Shown here: positions 9,786-23,718 of the stretch, piece by piece
How positions within the stretch are numbered: position 1 is the first letter of the stretch
Layout of the letters: the number at the start of each line of letters is the position of its first letter
Assembly (NCBI GenBank): GCA_036897625.1
Contig: JAYMTA010000842.1
Span: 1-23,718, forward strand
Length of the DNA stretch: 23,718 bases
From: Pelargonium cotyledonis
Lineage: Eukaryota; Streptophyta; Magnoliopsida; Geraniales; Geraniaceae
Direction of reading: 5' to 3'
Made by a program: the position numbers and the translations under genes
Notes under the pieces: generated by a model
Databases searched by the model: none
Told to the model about the DNA's origin: nothing
What the model saw: only the letters and a program-made list of their open reading frames with translations

Positions 9786-10031
9786 GAATCAACCAGCCAT
9801 TGATGAACAGATAGAGAGGCAAGAAGAGAAACAGAGAGGAAGAGAAGCAGAGAGACACAGAAGAAGAGGAGTGAAGCTAAACATTGATTTGAGGGAAGGC
9901 ACATGGGTGATGGGACCCAGAGAAAAAGAGAGCAAATAGGTGTGAAACAAGTGTAAGGAGCTGGAAGAGAAGTGGATTGGAGATGGAGTTGGCAAGTGTT
10001 TTTGTCTGGAGTAAGTCATATCCTTGTGCAT
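9736..10031 (-). promoter_or_regulatory. CT-rich leader of the TMK-type gene
   Basis: The minus strand is strongly pyrimidine-rich (runs of TCTCT and CTTCT) directly upstream of the kinase ATG, as in many plant 5' leaders. It contains several upstream ATGs, including a minimal Met-Ala-Gly-stop frame at 9800-9789. The minus-strand open frame that spans it looks like a by-product of the CT bias. The transcription start is not determined. Confidence 0.45.
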
Positions 10032-10721
10032 GTGCTCCTCTTTTTTCTCTTTTCAAGCAGTCACAGGCTCGCAGAGAAGAAAGGTAAGTTGGCAAAGTCT
10101 GTCTGGCAGTGGCAGAGCAAGCAATCCAGGATTCATGCACATGGCTTGTTTCAAATTTCAATCATATTATTTTTTCAATTTTCTTGGCCACACCACAATG
10201 GCACTATCTGGTTGATGATTGGGTAAACTGGGGTTAAGTTTAACCACTTCTTCTGGATTTGGTAAAGTCAACAACTTTGATTTGATTTTCATGTATGCCC
10301 TGTTACGTCTATTTGTTAATTATTGGGTTAACCTTAAACACACGCGTGATATAATTCCCATGAGATCTTTTCACAAGAAACTGCCCACGTAGAACAGGAC
10401 TTTATACTCCATTTCTATGCAGGATTCACAATGTATTGCTTGACAGATACTTTTAATCCCATATAGATTATGACTTTAACCACACCCATTTTTTTGTCAA
10501 TCTGTATTCATGAAATTACATCCATACACCTAGTATCTATAAAATAATAAAAAATAATTGAAATAATTATTTGTTCTCGAGATTCTCAACGACCCTCTCT
10601 CCATGTCTACATGTGGGGTGGAGCAGAACGCAGATCAAATTCAAGAACTGCTAAGATATGAGAGCAAAAACGACCTGTCGTACCTTATGTTAGGTAGTTA
10701 ATAAAAATGAAAACTTATAAA
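10032..10721. other. Intergenic region between TMK and tRNA-Asp
   Basis: This probably holds the TMK promoter. A TATAAAG-like word occurs on the minus strand near 10399-10407, but it is about 660 bp from the ATG, so I do not assign it firmly. No gene is seen. Confidence 0.4.
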
Positions 10722-10793
10722 CGCCGTTGCCGGGGATCGAACCCGGGTCACCCGCGTGACAGGCGGGAATACTTACCACTATACTACAACGAC
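10722..10793 (-). tRNA. trnD-GUC: tRNA-Asp (GUC)
   Basis: The reverse complement folds into a full cloverleaf of 72 nt. The acceptor stem is GTCGTTG with CAACGGC, then discriminator G. The D-arm contains TAGTATAGTGGTAA. The anticodon stem CCCGC/GCGGG encloses loop CTGTCAC with anticodon GTC at 10760-10758. The T-arm is CCGGG-TTCGATC-CCCGG. There is no intron and no encoded CCA, as expected for a nuclear gene. T-runs just downstream on the minus strand (TTTT within 10705-10720) can stop RNA polymerase III. Confidence 0.97.
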
Positions 10794-10832
10794 AATTATT
10801 GATAAGAATATTAGTGCTCTAATATTTATATA

Positions 10833-11079
10833 CTACTTCCGTCCCAAAATGAGTCTATTTTTTTTGAAAAAAACTAAGAATTGACTTATTATTTAGTGTG
10901 CTTTAAATATTACACTCACTTTTCCACCTACACTCTCATGTGCTCATTTGCCCATCTGCATAAGTGATAAGGGTAATATGAGAAAAATAATAAAATAATA
11001 ACCTAAAAATAGAAACAAGACACTTATTTTGGGACAAAAAATTTAGACAAAGAGGACACTCATTTTAGGACGGAGGGAG
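10833..11079. mobile_element. Stowaway MITE
   Basis: The 247-bp element is flanked by TA on both sides (10831-10832 and 11080-11081). Its inverted ends are CTACTTCCGTCCCAAAATGAG on the left (21-nt left arm shown without its last base as CTACTTCCGTCCCAAAATGA) and CTCCCTCCGTCCTAAAATGA on the right, close to the Stowaway consensus CTCCCTCCGTCC. It has no coding capacity, is AT-rich inside, and sits 39 bp from the 5' end of the tRNA. Confidence 0.93.
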
Positions 11080-11099
11080 TAATAAATTTAATCTTGGGC

Positions 11100-11690
11100 C
11101 GATCTTGAACCCTTTAAACTACTTGGGCCTAGAGGTTTATTTCAAACGTTTGTGATAACGATAATGGGCCCAACAATGCAACACTGCTAAGTCCAGTCAG
11201 CCCATAATAAAACATTGGAGTTAAAAATTGTACCATGAGAATTAACTTAAATAGCCCAATTTATCCATCTGTGAATCAAATTCAAGAGAAACTAAAGAGA
11301 AAAAAAATAGATTAATAAAGTGAGAGGTTAGTTTTGCAAATGGACCAATTAGGTCTAATTAACCTGAATTAAAAAAAGCTAAACAACAAGCATGCCTCAA
11401 GAAAGTGTTTCTTCTACAACTATTCATTCACAAAGTCACAAAGTGGTTTCCTACTTTGCTTCAAATTCCAAAATGGAAATTATATAAGAATCAAAAGTTA
11501 CATATATAAAATAAAAATAAAAAAGTTTTTAAAAAGGAAAATGTACCCCAGCGGACCCTAAATTATCCATTTTGTTCCGCTAGGGTGCTTAAACTTTCGT
11601 CTGTTCCGCTCGAGTCCAAAAATATGAATTTTTATTCTCGCGAAGAAAATTTCGTTAATTAAAATTGACTGACAAAGTTAAGTTTAAATT
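11100..11690. other. Upstream region of the metal transporter gene
   Basis: No gene is seen. TGGGCC/GGGCCC words near 11096, 11126 and 11165 resemble plant site II promoter elements. The stretch 11545-11690 contains two GTTCCGCT words and looks like a dispersed plant repeat rather than unique DNA. Confidence 0.4.
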
Positions 11691-11697
11691 AAAAAAC

Positions 11698-11706
11698 TAT
11701 TTATAA
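11698..11706 (+). promoter_or_regulatory. Possible TATA box of the metal transporter gene
   Basis: TATTTATAA lies 157 bp upstream of the ATG at 11863. The region between is C/T-rich and free of ATG, consistent with a short leader. Confidence 0.4.
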
Positions 11707-11862
11707 CAGTTTTGGGTCTCCAATCCCAAAACTTGGCACAATTCTAGGTACAAACTCTTCCTGATCACTCCGTACACCTCACCGTCCCTATTCCTCTTCG
11801 CTGCCGCCGATCTTGCCCATCACCTTCTCCTCGCTATACACACACACAATTTGTTCGTCAAC

Positions 11863-14800
11863 ATGGGATTTCAATTCCGCAACTTCAATCCCATTTACAG
11901 AACCTACATCTCCACAATCTCTCCTTGCTCCCATAAGAATCTAGCTCCAAGCTCCGTCCTTTACCCTCCGATTTCTCAATTCCAGGACCCATACACATTC
12001 TCCGACAATCCCCATTTCAATATTCCCAGAAGATGGCATTTGGGTCACGCACACGATCCGCACGACCAGCAGCAGCTCACCGGGAAGGAGGCGGAGAAAG
12101 TTTTCCGGCTAGGCCTCGCCGCCGATATCAGCCTCGCCACCGGAAAAGCTTTGACGGGTTATTTGTCCGGAAGTACGGCGATTATCGCCGATGCTGTCCA
12201 TTCCGTGTCCGATGTGGTAACGCGACTAGATCCTTGTTCGATTTCGTATGTTGTGTTGTTGGTGGTTTTTCTTTAACAAATTTGTTGCAATAACTCAAGA
12301 TCAAATCGATGAAAGTTGAATTATTTTGGGGCCTTTTTGTGTGCGTGTTGAAGTGTTGTTGCATCGTAATTGAATTTTAAGTTTCTGGGCAGAGAAATGT
12401 GTTATGACCTGTTTGATTTAGTATTTTAAGTTTTGGAGTTTGATTTTGGTATATGAATTGAGTATTGAATTTCATATTTCAATTGGCTCTAGATTAATGG
12501 AATTAAGCAAAAAAAAAGAAAAAGAAAAAGAAAAAGAAAAAAGATATGAGTTATGAGTGAACTGAAATGAATGTTTTATTTTTCCTGAAAAATGTTTGAG
12601 TTGACCGGCTGGGTTTAATGACTTTTATTTTTGCTTTGTTAGAAAATTAAAGGTAGCATTAGATAAGACAAAGTGGAGGAGGAGAATAGGAATCGATGAT
12701 CCGAAAGAGTATCGCTAAATGATCCATGTTGTTGGCACAATACTGTTTGGGAAATTGACTGGTTGTTATTGTTAGGTGAGGGCGCCTGGGAATGACTTTA
12801 GGGCGTTGATTCTAATAATATGTATGCTAAGAACCAAAATTAGGTTGCAATTAGGTCATAACCATTTATAATTGATATCAGTCGGTTGCATAGCGTGTGA
12901 CTATCTCTTTGAACCTAAGGCTGAGACTAGACTTTGAGATAACATGATGTACTATTTTCTTATTGTAGGTTCTAAGTGGGATTGCACTATGGTCATTCAA
13001 AGCCGGAAATGCTCCAAAAGACAAAGAACACCCATATGGTCACTCTTAATCTTGTACCTACACAACTACTCCATTGATCTTTATCTTTCCATTCGTGAAA
13101 TATCTTTATTGTGCTTATTACAGTTCTAGTAGAAGAGTTTAAGGATGATCTTTTTTTTAGGTGCAATGTTTATGCAGTCTATAACTATTGTTTTGCTTCA
13201 TTGTTCAATCTCAGGACATGGGAAATTTGAAACTCTAGGAGCTCTTGGAATCTCTTGTATGCTTTTGGGAACTGCTGGTGGTATTGCATGGCATGCTTCA
13301 GAGATCTTATTAGTATGAATCCTTTTCCCCTCTGCCATATCTGGAAGGACACTATCACGATTGCTTTAGTTTCAAATTCCCAACTTCATTTCCGTTTCAG
13401 TAAATAATACTTAAGAGAGTGAATATCACTCAATTGTGAGAAAATAGTTATATCTGAATTCTGAAATGAAATGAGATTTTTTACCTTTCATGTCCAGAGT
13501 TTGTTTTCAGCAGCTCCTGAAGCAATAAACCACAATCATGGAGGACATCACCATGGGATTGACATGAATCACCCCATCTTAGCACTGAACATGACTATCG
13601 TATCAATAGCTGTTAAAGAAGGGTACAGAAATGGTTTATAACTGTTTAGTCTATTTTAGTTCAGTCGAGAAACTTTGCAGTTGTTTCTTTTGTTGCTATC
13701 GTTGTCTCTATGCTTTGTGCTGTGGCATTAGTTTGTGAACACTGTTAATTTTTTCTTGTAAATAAGTTGAACTGATTGTTTGGGCTGTTTGGGTGGATAT
13801 TGTTTACTGTTCCTCTTTCAGGATATTTTTAGTAAAAAAAGTAAACAGTATGCGTCGTGTTCAAGTCTTTTTGTTCTTATACTGCGTCTCAAAATTTTAA
13901 TTGTTCCATGCCCTTGTTGAGCATGAAACATATCACTTCACATTTGGTGGAAACCATGCTGGCTGGCTTTTGCTTTGATCTTGTCACCTCTCGATCCCAC
14001 TACTTTCAGACACATTTTTTTATTGGTGTATCTTAGTTTTTCTTTTCTATTGGGGTTTAAATTTCTCATATATTCTGGTTTATTTGCAGGCTTTACTGGA
14101 TAACAAAACGAGCCGGTGAAAAGCAAGGTAGCGGGCTAATGAAAGCCAATGCTTGGCATCATCGCGCAGATGCTGTTTCATCCGTAGTTGCTCTTGTTGG
14201 TGTTGGTAAGATTCTTTTCTTCGTGTATTGAACTTTAGTTTGATTCTAGTTTAAGCTGATTTCGTTGTGTGCATCTTCACCGTTAAACAACGTGATTTTT
14301 TACTTATAGTAACATTTGGGTCAGTGCCTTCTTGAGTTGCTTTAAGACAACTTAGACAAGTAATTACTATAGAGTGATGATTATTGGGTTGCTCTCCTGG
14401 TATGCACTGTAATTGTTATTAAACTCTCAAACTCCTTAATATTCCTCTCTTTTACTTGTTCGAAAATGGAGTAAGTAGTAATTAAGGTGCTTCTTAGATA
14501 TGCCACTCGACCCACTCTTATTCTTTCTGAGTTCTCTTCCCATAAGTTTTTCTGTCAAATCTCATGATTGGCCACTAATCATGGATCGTTTTATCTTGAC
14601 TTTAGGAGGGTCTATTCTTGGGGTAAAGTTCTTGGATCCCCTTGCAGGACTTGTTGTCTCTGTAATGATTCTGAAAGCTGGAGTTGAAACTGGGTACCAG
14701 AGGTGCATATTCTAACCCCTATGTATACGATATTTTACTTCATTTTTGTGATGTACTTGTATGTGCCCCCATTGGTCTTGCGCATGTTCTAAATAGTTGT

Positions 14801-17026
14801 GGTTGTTAGCGTTGAAAAGTTGTAGCATATAATTTGTCTATCCGTCAAGTAGCCAGAAACATGTATAAGAGTATGTGAATCAGTGCTTGATTGTACAAAG
14901 AAGATCGCTAATTGAAGTTGCTTCTCTTTAAGTAAGGGAGTGATCATGAGCTGATAATATTTAGATGTCAAGTTTTGTTAATGTATTTTGACATGCACAT
15001 GCATATCTAATACGGTTTTGGACCGCTTTTTAGTGTCATGGAACTGGTGGATGCTGCAGTTCCAGCGCAACTTTTGGATCCTATCAGAAAATCAATTGTA
15101 GAAGTCGAAGGTGTAAGGGTAAGTACAAGATTTCTTTGTTCTAATAATAAAGTGATACGTTTTAACATATTTTTTGAACCAAATGTAACTTCTTAGATAT
15201 GTGTATGTGCATGCCTGCTGTAAGTATTAGTGGTTGTGTGTGTATCACGTGAAACAATGTTGAAGCTTAAGCTGTTTGTGTTTGATTCATTTCTGTAACT
15301 TGTTGGTTAATAACTGCTGATAAATTTGGGACCCGTTGTTTTCGTTGAACAACCATAATTCTAACATCTTAATTTTTGATGTCATTTATGTTAATCAAAG
15401 CCTTTTGAAATTGTGTATACATACAGGGATGCCATCGCTTGAGGGCAAGGAGGGCCGGTTCATCTCTGTATCTTGATGTGCATATTGAGGTAGATTCTCT
15501 TAGATTATACATTTTCTTTGCGCTTTTGCAACACAACCTTAGGGTTTCTACAGAAGGTTCTCTACCACAGAGCCCATGATTTCTCTTGTTACATTGCAGG
15601 TCGATCCGTTTTCTAGTGTAAGTGCTGCTCATGATGTTGGGGAAAATGTCCGTCATCAAATCCACAAGTCCCATCCTGGAGTATCCGAAGTTTTCATACA
15701 CATAGGTATTTCACTAATTTCTTAAATGTGTTGTGTTCATCCTACTAGCTGAGTCCAATTCATCTCAAGTCCGAGAAGTTTTTCATTTTCTCTGTAGCAA
15801 AGAGGCTACTGCCTTGTGATCTTCACGGAGTTGTGTCAGGGAAACAATCTCTGCAAAAGTAGGCAATTTGGGTAGGTTGTTTTGAGGCTCGAGTTGAAAA
15901 TGCCCAACCCAATCAACAAGAGGTTCCGGTTTTGCATGTGAAAGACTTTAGGCCTTTTGCATATACTGATCATTTTGTTATCTTCATTTCCTTGTAGACC
16001 CTTCAATTCCTCAGTTTTCTTCTGGTAGAGCGGCCGAGCAAGACAGTTTCAAGGAAGAGAGCAGTGTAACTAATGCATGTGCTCTTAGTAAAGATATTGA
16101 AGTAACGAATGCCAGTGCACAAGATAAAGATGTCGAAGTAATTGTTTCCGAAATATTCTCCTCAAAGTTCCCCGAGGTATTTTCTACCCCAATGATGTTT
16201 CTCAATGTTCTTGAAGCTATAAACTAAAACAAAAATGGAAATTTTGGGGTTTCAGATGTCTGTTGAGCGTATAACGCGACACGTGATTCAAGGCAAGATT
16301 CTACTTCAAATTGAGGTCTGCATGCCTCAGGAGATCATGATCCGGTACAACTCTAAACTACCTTTGCCATTTTCTTTCCTTCTTTCTTTTGTCATGTATA
16401 TAGTCATATACTGGAGAGAGATCGAGGCACAACAATAAGGTCGTTGTCTGCGACTTGAGGTCAAAAAACAACCTCGTGGGTAAGGCTGTATTTATGAATA
16501 TCCATTTCATAAACTGCATTAAGGTTGTTGTCCCGTGACTTTGAGGTCAGAAAACAGTATCCCGGGTAAGGTTGGATATAAAATACCTAGAGTTGGCATA
16601 TAGGCCAACGGCTGAACTTGGGTTGGACTTGGGCCTATAATGGTAGGCCAAAAATGCCCAAAAGTTTATCGGGCCGGATCAGTGGTGACCCGTGGGCTGT
16701 TGTCCTATTTGCCAGCTCAATGAATAGCTCTCTTAGAATCCATAGTAAGATTGTGGTCTTGCAACCTTGAGATCTATTTGAAATACAGTCCCTCGGTAAG
16801 GCTGCATATGTTAATAATCCTCCCAGAAACCGCAATGGTGGGAGCTATGTGTGCTTTGGACGCCTTTTTCATGTTACATAACAAGATACTGAATCCTCTC
16901 GTCTCCTCGTTTTGCAGAGATGCAATGAAAGTTGCCGAAGAAGCCGAGAAGGAGATTCTGAAGGCAACTTCCAATGTCATTCAAGTAAGCATCCAGCTAT
17001 GTTTAGGGAAAGCAATCAGACCCTAA
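11863..17026 (+). CDS. MTPC1: Cation diffusion facilitator, metal tolerance protein C1/MTP6-like
   Basis: Twelve exons join in frame to 496 residues: 11863-12216, 12969-13038, 13215-13312, 13498-13622, 14090-14205, 14606-14702, 15034-15118, 15427-15489, 15600-15705, 15998-16176, 16256-16344, 16918-17026. All introns are GT-AG. CDF proteins move divalent metals (Zn, Fe, Mn) by proton exchange; MTP6-type members are linked to mitochondrial Fe/Mn. The basic N-terminus (FRNFNPIYRTYIS) looks like an organelle presequence. Membrane helices start near residue 83. Metal-site motifs are HSVSD (His113, Asp117) in helix 2 and HHRAD (His239, Asp243) in helix 5. A His-rich loop, NHNHGGHHHGIDMNH, spans 185-199. 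A cytosolic or matrix-type C-terminal domain follows (about 288-372), then a variable linker and a second similar domain (432-488), making the protein longer than a basic CDF. The start follows a CT-rich leader. The metal specificity is inference. Confidence 0.92.
12513..12542. repeat. (AAAAAG)n microsatellite
   Basis: Several AAAAAG units in tandem in the first intron of the metal transporter gene. Confidence 0.85.
15795..15880 (+). mobile_element. SINE-derived fragment in intron 9 of the metal transporter gene
   Basis: The order GTGATCTTCACGGAGTTGTG, then GGGAAACAATCTCTGCAAAA and GGGTAGGTTG resembles the plant tRNA-derived SINE body (GTCACGGGTTCGAGCC, GTGGAAACAGCCTCTTGCA, GGGTAAGGCTGCG). 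The match is from memory and diverged. Confidence 0.45.
16345..16917 (+). repeat. Three SINE-like modules in intron 11 of the metal transporter gene
   Basis: Modules at 16436-16490, 16521-16577 and 16746-16868 share GTNGTNTNNCGACTTGAGGT, an A-rich centre, then CTCG(T/G)GGTAAGGCTG. The third adds AAACCGCAATGGTGGGAGCT, similar to the familiar ACCCCGCAATGGCGGGAGCT near the 3' end of plant SINEs. The DNA between modules 2 and 3 is of unknown origin. Confidence 0.5.
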
Positions 17027-18380
17027 ATACAATGAGAAAACCATTACCTTATAGTTGATACATAGTTAGAGAGACCATTGTTGGTCATATAGTACAAATA
17101 ATACACATTGCTCGTTGGATCTCCCCAGCGTTGTCTGAGAAATGACTTGATTGTTGTTGTTGTAGCGTTCTTCAGGTTCGAATTTTGTGTAGAAGTATAC
17201 TTAAATTTTCGCTCGGACCAACTAGGTTTGGAGAGAACTTTTTTCATAGCAATGACAAATTTACCAATAATTTTGGCATGTAAAATGAAGATTATGACAT
17301 GTAAATACACACATTTTAAGGGTTATATATGTATCCATTGCCCTTGATTGCTTGGTTTTGGTTAGAGAAATTTTAATTTTAGCTTAGTTGGTTTGCGTGC
17401 GTGCATTGCATGTATTTTTTAGGATTGATCAATATTTCTAAGTCCACCGATAAATGTATGAAAGTTCAGTTTGATATATCAACGTTAATTTTTGAACGAT
17501 ATATGTATAGTATTTCTCTGGTAACTCTCGTTCTTGTTCTTGTTCTTTCTCGTTTTTGCAACAATAAACGAACCTACGAAGAGTAACATGCATATTTCAC
17601 AGGGTCACAGGGTTTTTTTGGGGACAAAACCATGTCCTCTCAGGAAATTGAGACAACTATTTTGAGAATTTAAGTATATTCATCTTGATATATGATCAAA
17701 ATATAAAAATAAGAGCGGGAAAATTTCTTTAATGGTTAAATGATTACCGACTGTTAGTGGTTTTGATGGGACACGTCATCATGACACATAAAATTTTAGA
17801 TCATGTCAATGGTACATATTAGACTCCAATCTGATATATGTAACGATAACTTTTCATTTTACTTTTTGAGGCAAGAACTTTAGAACGACGTGGTCTCATG
17901 TGTGGTTACCTCAAAAAGCACAAGTGTTCGAGAAGTTTGAGTAGTATTCATGCCCAAATCACACGTTATAACCCATATTGTCAGCCCCTATTAGTTGGGT
18001 ACTAAAATCTATTTATTGAATGAGTACAAGCCAGAAGAGAGACAATTAAAATTTCTAATATTTTTGTTTGGGCTCAAATTGACAAAGTCTAATTTAAATA
18101 CAATACGAAAGAAGTTCATATTAGATTCTATATTTTAAATTAAAACGTACAAATTTGTTCAATTCGGTCCGATACGACCCACATTTCTAAAGGACAAACT
18201 AGTCCGACCTGAAAGTTATCGAATCGTTCAAAACGGAATAAGATCGAATTGAATTTCCTATTCTTACTGGTTCGAGTTCGGGTCCAAATTGTTAGGCCAT
18301 GCTGCAAATAAAGTTTTATTCTAAATATTTAATCAAATTATAATTAAAAATAAAAATCATCTCCATTTGCCACTACCTAC
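17027..18380. other. 3'UTR of the metal transporter and intergenic region before CUL1
   Basis: The first few hundred bases are presumably 3'UTR; its end is unclear. No gene is seen. ACGTCA at 17774 and ACGTGG near 17887 are bZIP-type core words. From 18140 to 18290 there is GGTCCGATAC/GGTTCGAGTTCGGG-type sequence, as often found in plant repeat DNA. Confidence 0.4.
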
Positions 18381-18381
18381 C

Positions 18382-18389
18382 TATATATT
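18382..18389 (+). promoter_or_regulatory. TATA box of CUL1
   Basis: TATATATT lies about 170 bp upstream of the donor of the first non-coding exon. A transcription start near 18415 would give a non-coding exon of about 135 nt. Confidence 0.5.
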
Positions 18390-18414
18390 AACAGCCTCTT
18401 GATCATCAAATTTA

Positions 18415-23673
<5,259 letters not shown>

Positions 23674-23718
23674 GTAATATCTTTATTCTTTGGATGTTCC
23701 AGATTGATATATATATAT

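Noticed and set aside
9789..10031. 80-codon minus-strand frame upstream of the kinase
   Set aside because: Composition is Ser/Leu/Pro from the CT-rich leader, with no domain; treated as leader sequence.
12033..12293. 86-codon frame overlapping the first exon of the metal transporter
   Set aside because: Arg-rich shifted frame of a GC-rich exon; the true frame is confirmed by 12 exons joining in phase.

Overview
The window is nuclear DNA from a flowering plant, most likely a eudicot. The coding blocks are split by AT/T-rich GT-AG introns, there is a nuclear tRNA-Asp, and the intergenic DNA carries plant-type transposons (Stowaway MITE, CACTA-like element, SINE pieces). All four protein-coding genes belong to well-known land-plant families. 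The species cannot be fixed from sequence alone.

Layout: (1) 1-282, minus strand: the first 94 residues of a U-box E3 ubiquitin ligase of the PUB20/21 type, running off the left edge. Its promoter has a TATA box and three TTGACC W-boxes. (2) About 720-1800: AT-rich intergenic DNA with one SINE-like head. (3) 1804-5159: a probable non-autonomous CACTA-like element with ACTACGGTT subterminal repeats. It carries a decayed piece of a host gene that I recognise as (S)-ureidoglycine aminohydrolase, plus other exon-like pieces I cannot name. (4) 6158-9735, minus strand: a complete two-exon TMK-type LRR receptor-like kinase (951 aa) with a 17-codon uORF whose stop overlaps the kinase ATG. (5) 10722-10793, minus strand: tRNA-Asp(GUC), followed by a 247-bp Stowaway MITE at 10833-11079. 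(6) 11863-17026, plus strand: a complete 12-exon cation diffusion facilitator (metal tolerance protein C1/MTP6 type, 496 aa), with SINE-derived fragments in two introns and an apparently duplicated C-terminal domain. (7) About 18415 to the right edge, plus strand: CULLIN1, with a non-coding first exon, a 1.07-kb 5'UTR intron built of about four degenerate ~250-bp tandem repeats, and 15 coding exons (531 of about 740 residues).

The genes are unrelated neighbours rather than a pathway cluster. Two of them (PUB, CUL1) serve ubiquitin ligation, one is a plasma-membrane receptor kinase and one is an organelle-type metal transporter. I see no CRISPR, operon or prokaryotic system. The less ordinary signals are the gene capture in the CACTA-like element, the repeat-built CUL1 leader intron, the TMK uORF and the doubled C-terminal domain of the metal transporter.
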